DNA of 64,000 nucleotides, taken from the NCBI RefSeq assembly GCF_003610255.1, contig NZ_RAPS01000001.1:5607001-5671000 (forward strand), read 5' to 3'. The position numbers and the translations under genes were made by a program. How positions within the stretch are numbered: position 1 is the first letter of the stretch; the number at the start of each line of letters is the position of its first letter. Source of the stretch: Streptomyces sp. TLI_171 (GTDB taxonomy: Bacteria; Actinomycetota; Actinomycetes; Streptomycetales; Streptomycetaceae). The notes beneath the pieces were generated by a model. The model made no database searches. It saw only the letters and a list, made by a program, of their open reading frames with translations, and had not been told where the DNA came from. Positions 7,612 to 15,312 of the stretch are shown one piece after another.

Positions 7612-9207
7612 TCAGTTCTCGGCAAGCCTCAACTGGAGCATGGCGAGCAGGCGTTGCTGGGGCTGGGTGAGGTCCAGGCCGGTCAGCTGCTCGGCGCGGC
7701 GCACCCGGTACCGCAGCGTGTTGGGGTGGATGTGCAGGGCGTCCGCCGCGGTGCGGACCTCGCCGAGGGCGTCGAGGTAGGCCAGGACGGACTCGGCGAG
7801 CCGGGTGTGGTGCCGGGCGTCGTAGGCGGTGAGCGCGGTCAGACGGGGGTCGCGCAGCCCGGGGCGGTCCTGGAGCAGGGCGAGGACCTCGGAGACCAGG
7901 ACCTCCGCCTGCACGTCGTGCAGGGCGGCCACGTCGGGGACGACCCCGCCGCGGCCCATCGCGTCGAGGATGCGGTCGGCCTGGGCCCGGGAGTCGGGGA
8001 CGTCGGCCAGCGTGGGGACGGTCGGGCCGATCGCGGCGCGCAGCGGGATGGACAGGTGGTCGCGGGCGGCGTCGACGGTCTCCTGGGCCCAGTCGCGGAG
8101 CGTGGGGAGCGGCAGCCCGGGCGGGAGCTCGGGGAGCAGGACGTAGATCCGCGAGTCCACCGGGGCGAGCAGCGCGCCGCGGTGCCGGGCGGCGGTGTGG
8201 ACGGAGATCAGGCCGGTCACCTCGTCGCGGGAGAGTTCGGCGTCGCGGCCGTCGGTGGCGGCCGGGGCGTAGGCGAGCACCGTGGCGGGGCGGCGCAGGT
8301 CGAGGCCGAGGTGGGTGGCCAGCGACTGGGGGCCGGTGGAGCCCTCCAGCAGGCCGGTCAGCAAGGTCTGGGTGAGCCGGGTGTCGGCGGACAACTCGCG
8401 GCGGCGGCGCACCAGTTGGGCGGCGGCGACCCGGGCCGCGCCGGTCAGGGCCTGCTCGGCGGTGTCGGAGAGCGGCCGGGATCCCTCCTGGACCCAGATG
8501 GTGCCGAGCGGCTGCGCGCCGGAGCGGATCGCGATGGCCAGCCGGCGGCGGATGCCGAGTTCGGGGTGGGCGGCGATCTCGATCGCGCCGTCGGAGCCGC
8601 GCAGGTGCGAGAAGACACCCCACTCGCGGAGCTTGGCGAGGTACGGCTCGGGCCCCTGCCGGCCGAGGATGGACAGCCGGCGCAGGTCGTCGACCTCGTC
8701 GGTCTCGGAGGTGCGGGAGTAGGCGAGCACCCGGCTCGAGGTGTCCTCGATCGAGACGATGCCACCGGTGAGGACCGCCACCGTCTGGGCGAGCGAGAAC
8801 AGGTCGCCGGTGGCGGGCTCGCCGGGCTCGGCGGTGTCGGGGCCGGTGAGCAGGGTGCGGGCGAGCGAGTCCAGGTGCTCCCAGCGGGTCTCCCGGCGCA
8901 CCGAGAGCAGCGCCACCCCGGCCTCGGTGGCGGCCTCGCGGAGCGCGTCGGCCTGGCCGGGACCGTCGAGTTTGACGGCGACGGCGGCGGCCCGGGCCCG
9001 TCCGGCGGCGCGCAGCGCGGGCAGCGCGGCCCGGCCGCGGGCGCCGATGGCGAGGACGAGTTCGCCGGGGGCGGCGGTGGGCGGGTCCTCCGGGTCGAGG
9101 ATGGCCACGTCGCGGACCGGGACGTCCAGGCCCGCGGGCGCGGCCTGGAGTTCCACCAGGGGCTCGCCGAGCGACATCAGCAGCTGGCGGAGGGGGAGGC
9201 CGGTCAT
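7612..9207 (-). CDS. PucR family transcriptional regulator, probable regulator of proline catabolism
   Basis: 531-aa regulator with an N-terminal PucR-type ligand-binding region (residues ~1-130), a GAF-like centre (VAVLTGGIVSIEDTSSRVLAYSR) and a C-terminal helix-turn-helix of the PucR/CdaR type: ESVLAYLDALGEVRTAADALHIHPNTLRYRVRRAEQLTGLDL. The start chosen is ATG at 9207 (MTGLPLRQLL); the upstream extension is not conserved-looking. It is divergent from pruA and proline dehydrogenase, and this arrangement in Streptomyces is known for a proline-responsive PucR-type activator. Regulation of the neighbours is therefore inferred from position. Confidence 0.9.
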   Translation of the reverse strand: MTGLPLRQLLMSLGEPLVELQAAPAGLDVPVRDVAILDPEDPPTAAPGELVLAIGARGRAALPALRAAGRARAAAVAVKLDGPGQADALREAATEAGVALLSVRRETRWEHLDSLARTLLTGPDTAEPGEPATGDLFSLAQTVAVLTGGIVSIEDTSSRVLAYSRTSETDEVDDLRRLSILGRQGPEPYLAKLREWGVFSHLRGSDGAIEIAAHPELGIRRRLAIAIRSGAQPLGTIWVQEGSRPLSDTAEQALTGAARVAAAQLVRRRRELSADTRLTQTLLTGLLEGSTGPQSLATHLGLDLRRPATVLAYAPAATDGRDAELSRDEVTGLISVHTAARHRGALLAPVDSRIYVLLPELPPGLPLPTLRDWAQETVDAARDHLSIPLRAAIGPTVPTLADVPDSRAQADRILDAMGRGGVVPDVAALHDVQAEVLVSEVLALLQDRPGLRDPRLTALTAYDARHHTRLAESVLAYLDALGEVRTAADALHIHPNTLRYRVRRAEQLTGLDLTQPQQRLLAMLQLRLAEN

Positions 9208-9439
9208 CGGCGGGTCCTTCGTCGGGTCGGACAAGATCCGGAGTCCGAGTTTAGTGAGGCGGACAGGAAGCCGGAGCCGTGACCGCGACGTGACGGTGTT
9301 CGTCCGCCCGGACAACGGCGTGCGGGGGACTTTGGCGGCGCGGCCAACAGAACCGGGCGGGAACGGGGAATAGCGTTTCTTCATGGCCGACGTGCGACCC
9401 GCGTCGGCGTCCCATGACGAGAAGGAGAGCGTGCGCGCC

Positions 9440-11068
9440 ATGGATGCTGTGACCCAGGTCCCCGCGCCGGTGAACGAGCCGGTCCACAGCTACGCCCCCG
9501 GCAGCCCCGAGCGGGTGCGCCTGGAGGCGAAGCTGAAGGAGCTGGGCGGCCAGGGGCCGATCCAGCTCACCATGACGATCAACGGGAAGCAGCGCCTCGG
9601 CGGCGGCTCCGAGATCCACGTCGTGCAGCCGCACAACCACGCGGCCCGGCTCGGCACGCTGCGCAACGCCACCCAGGACGACGCGCGCGAGGCCATCGAC
9701 ACTGCCCTGGCCGCCGCGCCGGCCTGGCAGGCGCTCTCCTTCGACTCCCGCGCCGCGATCTTCCTGCGCGCCGCCGACCTGCTGGCCGGCCCCTGGCGCG
9801 AGACGCTGGCCGCCGCCACCATGCTCGGCCAGTCGAAGACCGCCCAGCAGGCCGAGATCGACACCCCCTGCGAACTGGTCGACTTCCTGCGCTTCAACGT
9901 GCACTTCGCCCGGCAGATCCTCGCCGAGCAGCCGATCTCCTCCGACGGCGTGTGGAACCGCACCGACCACCGCCCGCTGGAGGGCTTCGTCTACGCGATC
10001 ACCCCGTTCAACTTCACCGCGATCGCCGGCAACCTGCCGACCGCGCCCGCGCTGATGGGCAACGTGGTGATCTGGAAGCCGTCCCCCACCCAGCAGTTCG
10101 CCGCGCACTACCTGATGCGCCTGCTGGAGGCCGCCGGCCTGCCCAAGGGCGTCATCAACATGGTGACCGGCGACGGCCTGGACGTGTCCGAGGTCGCCCT
10201 CAAGCACCCCGCGCTGGCCGGCATCCACTTCACCGGCTCCACCGCCACCTTCCAGCACCTGTGGCGCTCGGTCGGCGAGAACATCTCCGGTTACCGCACC
10301 TACCCGCGGATCGTCGGCGAGACCGGCGGCAAGGACTTCCTGGTCGCCCACCCGTCCGCCGACCCGGCCGTGCTGAAGACCGCGATGACCCGCGGCGCCT
10401 TCGAGTTCCAGGGCCAGAAGTGCTCGGCGCTCTCCCGGGCCTACGTCCCCGCCTCGCTGTGGGCCGGGCTGAAGGACGAGTTCCGGGACGAGGTCGAGTG
10501 GCTGACCATGGGTGACGTCTCCGACCTCGCCAACTTCATGGGCGCCGTCATCGACGAGCGCTCCTTCGCCAAGAACAAGGCCGCCATCGACCGCGCCAAG
10601 GCCGACCCGAAGGTCGAGATCCTGGCCGGCGGCAGCTACGACGACTCGGTCGGCTACTTCGTCCGCCCGACCGTGCTGGTCTGCCAGGACCCGGAGGCGG
10701 AGTACTTCAAGGACGAGTACTTCGGCCCGATCCTCTCGGTGTACGTCTACGAGGACGCGAAGTACGACGAGATGCTCGCGCAGATGGAGTCGGTGTCCTC
10801 CTACGGGCTCACCGGCTCGATCATCTCGCAGGACCGCGAGGCCGTGCAGCACGCGATGCGGGTCCTGCGCAACGCCGCCGGCAACTTCTACATCAACGAC
10901 AAGCCGACCGGCGCCGTCGTCGGCCAGCAGCCCTTCGGCGGCGGCCGGGCCTCCGGCACCAACGACAAGGCCGGCGCCAAGCAGAACCTGATGCGCTGGA
11001 CCTCCACCCGGTCCATCAAGGAGACGTTCGTCCCGCCGACGGACTACCGCTACCCGCACATGGGCTGA
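9440..11068 (+). CDS. pruA: L-glutamate gamma-semialdehyde dehydrogenase (1-pyrroline-5-carboxylate dehydrogenase)
   Basis: Second step of proline degradation: NAD-dependent oxidation of glutamate semialdehyde to glutamate. 542 aa, usual length for the single-domain enzyme. Aldehyde dehydrogenase motifs are intact: AITPFNFTAIAGNLPTAPAL, FTGSTATFQHLW, VGETGGKDF with the general-base Glu at ~294, QGQKCSALSR with the catalytic Cys at ~328, and EYFGPILSVYVY. ATG at 9440 follows GGAG by 12 bases; an in-frame GTG at 9431 is the alternative. The proline dehydrogenase gene follows 93 bases later, behind a hairpin that may attenuate rather than end transcription. Confidence 0.96.
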   Translation: MDAVTQVPAPVNEPVHSYAPGSPERVRLEAKLKELGGQGPIQLTMTINGKQRLGGGSEIHVVQPHNHAARLGTLRNATQDDAREAIDTALAAAPAWQALSFDSRAAIFLRAADLLAGPWRETLAAATMLGQSKTAQQAEIDTPCELVDFLRFNVHFARQILAEQPISSDGVWNRTDHRPLEGFVYAITPFNFTAIAGNLPTAPALMGNVVIWKPSPTQQFAAHYLMRLLEAAGLPKGVINMVTGDGLDVSEVALKHPALAGIHFTGSTATFQHLWRSVGENISGYRTYPRIVGETGGKDFLVAHPSADPAVLKTAMTRGAFEFQGQKCSALSRAYVPASLWAGLKDEFRDEVEWLTMGDVSDLANFMGAVIDERSFAKNKAAIDRAKADPKVEILAGGSYDDSVGYFVRPTVLVCQDPEAEYFKDEYFGPILSVYVYEDAKYDEMLAQMESVSSYGLTGSIISQDREAVQHAMRVLRNAAGNFYINDKPTGAVVGQQPFGGGRASGTNDKAGAKQNLMRWTSTRSIKETFVPPTDYRYPHMG

Positions 11069-11087
11069 CCGGCCCTCAGTGTGCCCC

Positions 11088-11120
11088 GGCGGGGCGGCCA
11101 CCACCCCCGGCCGCCCCGCC
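11088..11120 (+). terminator. GC hairpin between pruA and the proline dehydrogenase gene
   Basis: GGCGGGGCGGCC and GGCCGCCCCGCC form a perfect 12-bp stem with a 9-base loop, 19 bases after the pruA stop. As the next gene is only 41 bases further in the same direction, it may act as a partial terminator or mRNA stabiliser. Confidence 0.65.
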
Positions 11121-11161
11121 CCCCCTCTCTTCCAGCTGATCCGCTTTGTCGGGAGTCCACG

Positions 11162-12091
11162 ATGCTCCGTTCCGCCCTCCTCGCCGCCTCGCGCTCCCCG
11201 CAGGTGCGCACCATGGTCGAGAAGTTCCCGCCCACCCACGCGATCGTCGAGCGCTTCGTCGCCGGCGAACGGCTCGACCAGGGCATCGCCGCCACCGAGA
11301 CGCTGGTCGCCACCGGGCGCAAGGTCACCCTCGACCACCTCGGCGAGGACACCAAGGACGCCGACCAGGCCGCCGGCACCGCGCTGGCCTACGAGCACCT
11401 GCTGGCCGCCCTCAAGGAGACCGGCCTGGCCGCCTCCGCCGAGGTCTCCGTCAAGCTCTCCGCCGTCGGACAGTTCCTCCCCGTCGACGGCGAGAAGATC
11501 GCCCTCGAGAACGCCCGCCGGATCTGCGAGGCCGCCGCCGACGCCGGCACCACGGTGACCCTCGACATGGAGGACCACACCACCACCGACTCCACCCTCG
11601 CCATCGCCCGCGAGCTGCGCGCCGACTTCCCCTGGCTCGGCGTCGTCCTCCAGGCGTACCTGCGCCGCACCGAGGCGGACTGCCGCGACCTCGCCCACGA
11701 GGGCTCCCGGGTCCGGATCTGCAAGGGCGCCTACAAGGAGCCCGAGTCGGTCGCCTTCCAGGGCAAGCGGGACGTCGACCTCGCGTACGTCCGCGCCCTC
11801 AAGGTTCTGATGGCGGGCGAGGGTTACCCCATGGTGGCCTCCCACGACCCCAACATGATCAAGATCGCGGGCCAGCTCGCCGAGTGGAACAAGCGCGACG
11901 CGACCTCCTTCGAGTACCAGATGCTCTACGGCATCCGCCCCGAGGAGCAGCTCCGCCTCGCCGAGGCCGGCAACACCATGCGGGTCTACCTCCCCTACGG
12001 CCAGGAGTGGTACGGCTACTTCATGCGCCGCCTCGCCGAGCGCCCCGCCAACCTCACCTTCTTCCTCCGCGCCATGGCCACCCGCGGCTGA
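11162..12091 (+). CDS. putA: Proline dehydrogenase (monofunctional PutA-type)
   Basis: FAD enzyme oxidising proline to 1-pyrroline-5-carboxylate, the first step of the pathway completed by the preceding pruA. 309 aa, the monofunctional size found in Gram-positives. Hallmarks: VSVKLSAVGQFL near residue 100, VTLDMEDHTTTDSTL, VLQAYLRRTEADCRDL, VRICKGAYKEPES, MVASHDPNMI, FEYQMLYGIRPEEQ and the C-terminal YGQEWYGYFMRRLAERPANL, which holds the substrate-binding Tyr and double Arg. ATG at 11162 has GGGAG 7 bases ahead. Confidence 0.95.
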   Translation: MLRSALLAASRSPQVRTMVEKFPPTHAIVERFVAGERLDQGIAATETLVATGRKVTLDHLGEDTKDADQAAGTALAYEHLLAALKETGLAASAEVSVKLSAVGQFLPVDGEKIALENARRICEAAADAGTTVTLDMEDHTTTDSTLAIARELRADFPWLGVVLQAYLRRTEADCRDLAHEGSRVRICKGAYKEPESVAFQGKRDVDLAYVRALKVLMAGEGYPMVASHDPNMIKIAGQLAEWNKRDATSFEYQMLYGIRPEEQLRLAEAGNTMRVYLPYGQEWYGYFMRRLAERPANLTFFLRAMATRG

Positions 12092-12108
12092 CCCCTCCTC
12101 ATCCCCCC

Positions 12109-12143
12109 TGAGCGGCGGACCGGACTCCCGGTACCGCCGCTCA
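12109..12143 (+). terminator. Terminator after proline dehydrogenase
   Basis: TGAGCGGCGG and CCGCCGCTCA pair exactly, with an inner ACCGG/CCGGT extension and one bulged A, 17 bases after the stop codon. Confidence 0.8.
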
Positions 12144-12355
12144 GTGCTGTCCGAACTCCCGCGGCCGGCCGAGGAGTTGTCCGTTCCCGGTGGCCGGGAT
12201 CGGGGAGTGGGCGGGCGGGTCGACGTGCAGGGTTGCGGGGAGTGGGGGTGCGAGGGCACGGTGAATACGGAGGCCGCGGTTCGGGAATTTCGGACGGTGC
12301 GGCCGGGTGATTCTTTGATGTTTTTGCGGAGTTCCCGCGCGCTGCAGGAGTAGCT

Positions 12356-13516
12356 GTGAATCTCAACGATTTGAAAGCTCTGGCGGAGCAGGCCGGTTTT
12401 TCCGGTCCGGACATTGCTGTCGCGGCGGCGGTTGCCACGGCGGAGTCCGGCGGGAACCCGGATGCTCTCGGTGATACCACGTTGGTGGACGACAAGTGGG
12501 GGCCGTCCGTCGGACTGTGGCAGATCCGCGCTCTGCGGAAGCCGCAGGCGTACGGCTACCCGGACACCCTCCGGGTGGAGGCCGATCTGCACGATCCTCG
12601 TCGGAACGCCACTGCCGCCCATGCCATTTTCAAGAGCGGCGGGGGGTGGAAACAGTGGAGCACCTACACCGACGGCGCCTATCTGGCCCACCTCGACGCC
12701 GGGTCAGGAACGACTGGCATGAACGATCGAGATCTCGTCATCGACAAGGCCAGGTCGTACATCGGTCTGCACGAGACCGGCGACAATCGGACCGAATTCG
12801 GAAAGGAGTACGGGGAGGACGGTGTCGCCTGGTGCGACATCTTCGTCTGGTGCATTTTCAACCGGGTCGGACTGGTGGGTCTGCTGCCCGGGAAGTTCGA
12901 CAACTGCGGCAGGTCGACCGAGGCGTGGAAGGAGATGGGGCGCTTCTCCGAGTATCCGGCGCTGGGCGCCCAGGTGGTGTTCGGGCCCGGCGGCGGTGAG
13001 CACACCGGCATCGTGGTGGACTACGGACCGACCACGGTGACCTCCGTCGAGGGCAACTGGAACGACCAGGTGTCGCAGGTGACCCGCGAGCGCCGGGACG
13101 CGTTCGTGTTCGGGTACGGCTATCCCCGGTTCGCCGAGGGGATCCGCAGCGCGGACCCCAACTACCAGCCCCAGGGCGGCGAGGCCCCGATCCAGCCGGT
13201 TCCGGCCCCCGCCGACGGGCAGCCGGACGTGCTCTACGTCGGGCAGCTCAACCACGCGGCGAGCTGGGACCCGCCGGCCGAGCAGGGGCACCGCTCCTAC
13301 TGCTGGCCCCAGGTGCTGCGCCTGGAGCAGGCGTTGGAGTCGGAGGGCCTGCTGGCGCACGCGTTCGTCGACGGCTCGTACGGATCGGTCACCATCGACG
13401 CGTACCGCCGGCTCCAGCAGAACCTGGGCTACGCCGGCCAGGCCGCGGACGGCAAGCCCGGGATGGCGTCGCTGTCCTGGCTGGGCAGCCGGCACGGGTT
13501 CCGGGCCGAACCCTGA
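12356..13516 (+). CDS. Phage-lysin-like cell-wall hydrolase without signal peptide (SLT-type lysozyme + CHAP-like + peptidoglycan-binding)
   Basis: 386-aa modular protein. Residues ~1-115 form a lysozyme-like/transglycosylase module (AVATAESGGNPDALGDT with the likely catalytic Glu, then VGLWQIRAL). Residues ~122-265 are CHAP-like amidase/endopeptidase (RSYIGLHETGDN, WCDIFVWCIF with Cys, EHTGIVVDYG with His, SVEGNWND). Residues ~305-386 resemble a peptidoglycan-binding domain (QVLRLEQALESEGLL, SVTIDAYRRLQQNLGY). The GTG start has GCAGGAG 5 bases ahead and is followed directly by soluble sequence, so there is no Sec or Tat signal. The leader and first ~80 codons use A/T-rich codons unlike the neighbours. 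This points to phage origin (endolysin or tail lysin) or a cargo released by lysis; no other phage genes are adjacent. Confidence 0.8.
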   Translation: MNLNDLKALAEQAGFSGPDIAVAAAVATAESGGNPDALGDTTLVDDKWGPSVGLWQIRALRKPQAYGYPDTLRVEADLHDPRRNATAAHAIFKSGGGWKQWSTYTDGAYLAHLDAGSGTTGMNDRDLVIDKARSYIGLHETGDNRTEFGKEYGEDGVAWCDIFVWCIFNRVGLVGLLPGKFDNCGRSTEAWKEMGRFSEYPALGAQVVFGPGGGEHTGIVVDYGPTTVTSVEGNWNDQVSQVTRERRDAFVFGYGYPRFAEGIRSADPNYQPQGGEAPIQPVPAPADGQPDVLYVGQLNHAASWDPPAEQGHRSYCWPQVLRLEQALESEGLLAHAFVDGSYGSVTIDAYRRLQQNLGYAGQAADGKPGMASLSWLGSRHGFRAEP

Positions 13517-13525
13517 GCCGCCGGC

Positions 13526-13954
13526 TCAGGACGGGTCGAAGCGGCCCTCACGCCAGGCGGGGAACGGGGCGTGGGGGGCCGCGGGGGAGCCGACGGTCTC
13601 CAGGGCGGTCGCGAAGTCCTGTGCGAGGGTGCGCAGTTGGGCGCGGAGGGCCCCGTAGCGGTGGTGTTCCACGGCCGGGGAGGGGGTCCAGTCGGTGCGG
13701 GAGGCGCAGGTGACGGTGACGGTGTCGGGAGTGGGGAAGGCGAAGGCGAGGGAGCGTTCCAGGCCCTGCGGACCGAAGTACCAGGAGTCGGTGCCGAACC
13801 CGCCCGCCGACGCGGTCGCCCCGGCCGCTGCCAGGTCTCCCGCGCCGACGATCACCAGGGAGGCGAAGTCGTGCTCCTCGTCGGTGAGTTCGGGCTCGCG
13901 GTCGGCGGGGAGCGAGGTCGCGGCGGGCGGGTGGAGGGTGACCGAGAAGGGCAT
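13526..13954 (-). CDS. Uncharacterised protein translationally coupled to TerD gene
   Basis: 142-aa soluble protein, no family recognised. Its ATG (13954-13952) shares one base with the TGA of the preceding TerD gene, so the two are translationally coupled and probably act together. The sequence has an acidic N-terminal part (PELTDEEHDFASLVIVGAG), a central beta-rich part (SLAFAFPTPDTVTVTCASRT) and a helical tail (RTLAQDFATALETVG). It may be a partner or regulator in the TerD-linked stress system, which is inference from context. Confidence 0.75.
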   Translation of the reverse strand: MPFSVTLHPPAATSLPADREPELTDEEHDFASLVIVGAGDLAAAGATASAGGFGTDSWYFGPQGLERSLAFAFPTPDTVTVTCASRTDWTPSPAVEHHRYGALRAQLRTLAQDFATALETVGSPAAPHAPFPAWREGRFDPS

Positions 13955-15186
13955 CAGAGCATCGCGGCGGCGGGCTTGACCATGGAGCGGGCGGTCTTGG
14001 CGTCGACGTACTCGCCGAGGGCGGTCATCACCCACTCGCCGGAGAACTGGCGGACCAGCTTGCACATGGCGACGCCGGTGCGGGCCTCGGCGTGGGTGAG
14101 GTCGAAGCGGACCAGCTCCTCGCCGCCGGCGGCGTCGACCAGGCGGCAGTAGGCGTTCTTGACGTCGGTGAACTTCTGGCCGGAGAAGGAGTTGACCACG
14201 AAGACCAGGCCGCAGACCTCGGGCGGCAGGCCGCCGAGGTGGACGGTGATGGATTCGTCGTCGCCGCCGCCCTTGCCGGTGAGGTTGTCGCCGGAGTGGG
14301 CGATCGCGCCGTTGAAGAGCGAGAGCTTCATGAACCAGGCGGTGTCGATCTTGCTGCGCTGGGCGTCGAAGGCGATGACGGAGGCGTCCAGGTCGATGTT
14401 GCGGCCGTGCCCGGCGGGCTCCCAGCCGAGGCCCATCCGGACGGCGTCGAGGAAGGGCCGGCCGGCCTTCTCCAGCGAGACCGAGCCGCCCTTGACCAGG
14501 TTGACCCGGCCCTTGTCGAGGGTGATCTTGCCTACGGCGGGCGAGCCGGAGGGCATCGGCGGCGGGGCGGCCGCACCCCGCGGCGCGGTGGCGGGCATCG
14601 GCGGGGCGGCCGGTGCGGCAGCCGGCGGTGCGGCCGGTGCGGCGCCCGGAGCGGCCGCGGGCGGGGCGGCGGCCGCGGGAGTGTCCTCGACCGAGACGCC
14701 GAAGTCGGTGGCGATGCCGGCCAGTCCGTCGGCGTAGCCCTGGCCGACGGCGCGGACCTTCCACTCGGCGCCGCGCCGGTAGACCTCGATCACCACCAGG
14801 GCGGTTTCCCGGGTGAGCCGGGGCGGGGTGAAGGTGAAGAGCTCGCGGCCGGTGTCGGCGTCCCGGAGGGTCGCGGTGGGTTCGGTGCCGGCGAAGGTGG
14901 CCTGCTGGTCGTCGAGCGAGGCGGTGACCACGATGCGGGTGATGTCGGCGGGCACGGCCGCGGTGTCGACGGCGATCGCGTCGGGGGTGGCCCCGGCGGC
15001 CGGACGGTGCGTCACCCCGGGGCCCTGCGGGGCGTTGAAGAACACGAAGTCGGCGTCCGAACGGACCTTGCCCGCCTGGGTGAGCAGCAGCCCGGAGACG
15101 TCGAGCCGCTTGGGCGCGGTGACCTCCACCACCACCCGGGCCGATCCCAGGGGTGCGTTGCCGCCCTGCACCAGAACAGTGGACAC
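13954..15186 (-). CDS. Double TerD-domain protein (tellurium-resistance/stress family)
   Basis: 410-aa protein made of two TerD-like domains joined by an Ala/Pro-rich linker (about residues 185-235, repeated AAPP units). The first domain (STVLVQGGNAPLG ... DADFVFFNAPQGPGVTH ... IVVTASLDDQQATFAG) and the second (ITLDKGRVNLVKGGSVSLEK ... GLGWEP ... DLDASVIAFD ... GAIAHSGDNLTGKGGGDDESI ... VVNSFSGQKFTDVKNAYCRLVD) both show the TerD pattern, the second with the calcium-binding DLDAS and GDNxTG motifs. The first lacks a clear DxDxS motif. TerD proteins are calcium-binding and act near the membrane in Streptomyces development. Start GTG at 15186 with GAGGAGG upstream. Confidence 0.92.
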   Translation of the reverse strand: MSTVLVQGGNAPLGSARVVVEVTAPKRLDVSGLLLTQAGKVRSDADFVFFNAPQGPGVTHRPAAGATPDAIAVDTAAVPADITRIVVTASLDDQQATFAGTEPTATLRDADTGRELFTFTPPRLTRETALVVIEVYRRGAEWKVRAVGQGYADGLAGIATDFGVSVEDTPAAAAPPAAAPGAAPAAPPAAAPAAPPMPATAPRGAAAPPPMPSGSPAVGKITLDKGRVNLVKGGSVSLEKAGRPFLDAVRMGLGWEPAGHGRNIDLDASVIAFDAQRSKIDTAWFMKLSLFNGAIAHSGDNLTGKGGGDDESITVHLGGLPPEVCGLVFVVNSFSGQKFTDVKNAYCRLVDAAGGEELVRFDLTHAEARTGVAMCKLVRQFSGEWVMTALGEYVDAKTARSMVKPAAAML

Positions 15187-15312
15187 GTGTTCCTCCTCGA
15201 CTAGCCGCCGGCCCCACCCTAGCCAACCGGCCGCACCCGGCGGGGTACGCCGCGAGCGAATCCCGACCCGGCCCGCTTGCCCGGGCCGGGCGGGCTCGGC
15301 GAGCATGCGGTC

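Noticed and set aside
1079..8623. A 2514-codon open frame on the minus strand and similar very long open frames elsewhere (for example 34510-39045 plus, 35051-39064 minus).
   Set aside because: They run antisense or out of frame across clearly recognised genes, are made of Arg/Pro/Gly/Ala-rich low-complexity sequence, and arise from the high G+C content.
9302..9313. GTCCGCCCGGAC as an operator for the PucR-type regulator.
   Set aside because: Five-base arms in G/C-rich DNA occur easily by chance and no second copy with defined spacing was found.
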